Shown here: positions 62,250 to 64,000 of the stretch, one piece after another | Layout of the letters: each line of letters starts with the position of its first letter | Position numbering within the stretch: position 1 is the first letter of the stretch | DNA from: Alphaproteobacteria bacterium Ga0077535 | Lineage (GTDB): Bacteria > Pseudomonadota > Alphaproteobacteria > Caulobacterales > Aquidulcibacteraceae | Assembly: GCA_001464425.1 (NCBI GenBank) | Contig: LNEK01000022.1 | Coordinates: 23,826-87,825 of the forward strand | Reading direction: 5' to 3' | DNA length: 64,000 bases | Position numbers and translations under genes: made by a program | Notes under the pieces: model-generated | The model's input: the letters and a program-made list of their open reading frames with translations, nothing else | Databases searched by the model: none | What the model was told of the DNA's origin: nothing

Positions 62250-62270
62250 ACCTTCCAGTAATGGGAAGGT
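62250..62270. promoter_or_regulatory. CueR box before the multicopper oxidase
   Basis: 21-bp palindrome ACCTTCC-N7-GGAAGGT, same arms as at 59523-59543. It overlaps a -35 TTGACC at 62247-62252 with a long spacer, 40 bp before the multicopper oxidase start, and indicates direct CueR control. Confidence 0.85.
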
Positions 62271-62309
62271 GCACACCATAGCGGCGGAAGATCAGTCAAG
62301 GAGTAGATC

Positions 62310-64000
62310 GTGGCGATACAGCGCCGGACATTATTGAAGGCGATGACGGCCGGCGCGGGCATCGCAGGAGCGCAGGCGCTCGTCCCTGCGTGGGCGCAAA
62401 CTGGATCACGCGGCATAGCGCCAACGCTCTCAACTCTTAGCGGGCCGGAAATTGCACTCAGTGTCGGCCACTCCCCGTTCAGTGTCGGCGGCCGCACCGG
62501 CCACGCCATAACCGTCAACGGCACACTGCCGGCGCCGCTCATACGTCTGCGTGAGGGCCAGCAGGCGCGCCTGTCGGTCACCAACACACTGGATGAGGAC
62601 ACCTCGATCCACTGGCACGGCATTTTGCTGCCGTTTCAAATGGACGGCGTGCCCGGCATCAGTTTCCCCGGCATCCGTCCAGGCGAAACTTTCGTCTATG
62701 AATTTCCCGTCCGTCAGGCGGGCACCTATTGGTATCACAGCCATTCCGGACTGCAGGAAGCGATGGGCCATTTCGGTCCGTTGATTATCGATCCCGCCGG
62801 CGCCGATCCCGTGGCGTACGACCGCGAGCATGTGATCGTCCTCTCCGATTGGAGCTTCCTGCACCCGCACGAAATCCTGCGGCGCCTCAAAGCAAGTCCC
62901 GGCTATTTCAATCAACAACGTACGACAATTGCCGGCCTCCTCTCCGGCGAAGACCGCATGAGCGCCTCCGAGCGACGCATGTGGGCTGAGATGCGCATGG
63001 ACCCGCGCGACATCTCCGACGTCACGGGCTCGACCTACACCTATCTTGTCAACGGTCACGGACCTCAAGAGAATTGGACTGGCTTGTTCGAACCGGGCGA
63101 GCGCGTGCGCCTCCGGATCATCAATGCCTCTGCGATGACGAACTTCAATGTCCGCATTCCCGGTCTGCCGATGACAGTCGTGCAAGCCGACGGCGAGAAT
63201 GTGCGACCTGTAGAAGTCGATGAATTCCAGATCGCAGTTGCCGAAACCTATGACGTGATCGTCAATCCGCCCGAAGATCGCGCTTACACGATCGTTTCAG
63301 AAGCCGTTGATCGCTCTGGCATGGGGCGCGCAACGCTTGCGCCGCGACTTGGCATGAGCGCGGAAGTTCCCCCGCTCCGCCAAGTCCCCAATCTCACCAT
63401 GCGCGACATGGGCATGGACATGGGCGGCATGGATCACGGCGCTGGCGGCATGGACCATGGATCGATGGAGCATGGCGACATGAACATGCGCGACCGCTCG
63501 CTCGCGCCGCCGAATATGGCAGTGGGTGTGGGCGTACAAAGCATCTCGCCGATGCCGGAGAACCGACTAGCGGAGCGTCCGCTCGGGTTAGAGAACGAAC
63601 CCCATCGCGTCCTGGTCTATACCGATCTCGTCGCACTTAACCCCAACCGCGACACGCGCCCGCCATCGCGCACGCTTGAGATCCATCTCACCGGCAATAT
63701 GGAACGCTATATGTGGGGGTTCGACGGACGCCGCTTCAGCGAAATTGTCGAGCCTATCCGCTTTGAGCGCGACGAACGTGTGCGCGTCACACTCGTGAAT
63801 GACACGATGATGCAGCATCCGATCCATCTGCACGGCCACTTCTTCGAATTGGTCAATGGCCATGCTGGACATCAGCCCTTGAAGCACACCGTGAACGTCG
63901 CACCGGGCGGACGTCTGTCCTTCGATCTCACGGCCGACGCGCCTGGCGATTGGGCGTTTCACTGCCACATGATGATGCACATGCACTCCGGCATGTTCAA
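62310..64000 (+). CDS. copA: CopA-type multicopper oxidase, cut at the right edge
   Basis: 563 residues are visible, close to the whole protein. GTG start with AAGGAG 6 bp upstream; the Tat signal MAIQRRTLLKAMTAGAGIAG exports it folded. Copper sites: HWHG (101-104), HSHS (143-146), HPIHLHGH (503-510) and HCHMMMHMHSGM (551-562). A Met/His-rich insert at about 364-393 (GMDMGGMDHGAGGMDHG) resembles the CopA copper-binding repeats. It oxidises Cu(I) in the periplasm. The gene symbol follows plasmid-type copA oxidases, not the ATPase at 57061. A CueR box lies upstream. Confidence 0.93.
   Translation, partial: MAIQRRTLLKAMTAGAGIAGAQALVPAWAQTGSRGIAPTLSTLSGPEIALSVGHSPFSVGGRTGHAITVNGTLPAPLIRLREGQQARLSVTNTLDEDTSIHWHGILLPFQMDGVPGISFPGIRPGETFVYEFPVRQAGTYWYHSHSGLQEAMGHFGPLIIDPAGADPVAYDREHVIVLSDWSFLHPHEILRRLKASPGYFNQQRTTIAGLLSGEDRMSASERRMWAEMRMDPRDISDVTGSTYTYLVNGHGPQENWTGLFEPGERVRLRIINASAMTNFNVRIPGLPMTVVQADGENVRPVEVDEFQIAVAETYDVIVNPPEDRAYTIVSEAVDRSGMGRATLAPRLGMSAEVPPLRQVPNLTMRDMGMDMGGMDHGAGGMDHGSMEHGDMNMRDRSLAPPNMAVGVGVQSISPMPENRLAERPLGLENEPHRVLVYTDLVALNPNRDTRPPSRTLEIHLTGNMERYMWGFDGRRFSEIVEPIRFERDERVRVTLVNDTMMQHPIHLHGHFFELVNGHAGHQPLKHTVNVAPGGRLSFDLTADAPGDWAFHCHMMMHMHSGMF

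Overview
The window is high-GC DNA, densely packed with genes on both strands. The gene families (ShlB-type exporter next to FecR and CHASE2 proteins, RP4/Ti-type Trb conjugation genes, S1/P1 nuclease, MipA/OmpV) suggest an alphaproteobacterium, probably related to Caulobacterales/Hyphomonadaceae. That placement is an inference from gene content; no rRNA or tRNA gene was recognised.

Region 1 (1 to about 28.6 kb) is chromosomal. It holds the start of a cation P-type ATPase, an ABC exporter (ATPase, FtsX-like permease, HlyD adaptor), a MipA/OmpV porin-like protein, DUF2189, dihydroorotase, a TerB / di-haem lipoprotein / DUF350 operon, polyphosphate kinase 2, a small cytochrome, several lipoproteins, a TPR protein with two small membrane proteins, an ArsR / permease / thioredoxin / OsmC / ATP-grasp operon, a universal stress protein and a META lipoprotein. 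What ties it together is eight perfect FNR/FixK-type palindromes (TTGA-N6-TCAA), all between genes, most at activator distance from a start codon. I read this stretch as a low-oxygen (FNR/FixK/Dnr-type) regulon island.

Region 2 (29 to 40 kb) is mixed chromosomal: SRAP peptidase, a two-partner-type outer-membrane exporter divergent from a FecR protein and a CHASE2-GGDEF-EAL protein, a SIMPL protein, S1/P1 nuclease, a DnaQ-like exonuclease and a nucleotidyltransferase whose start codon lies inside a perfect 14-bp inverted repeat.

Region 3 (40.6 to 51.6 kb) is a compact, single-strand conjugation operon: traG, copG-like, trbB, C, D, E, J, L, F, G, I. No relaxase, TraF protease, trbK or integrase is present in the window, and the DNA beyond traG looks decayed.

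Region 4 (52 to 64 kb) is accessory and metal-related: oxidoreductase, hydrolases, an AraC regulator, a short cysteine-rich metallothionein-like gene at 55002-55136, a DUF6010-DUF3703 fusion, the copper ATPase CopA with CueR and a CueR box, a Met/His-rich lipoprotein with a DUF411 protein, a CnrY/CnrX/CnrH-like metal-sensing sigma-factor trio, and a CopA-type multicopper oxidase (cut by the window end) that also has a CueR box. CueR probably coordinates Cu(I) export from the cytoplasm and periplasmic copper oxidation, while the sigma-factor trio reads periplasmic metal.
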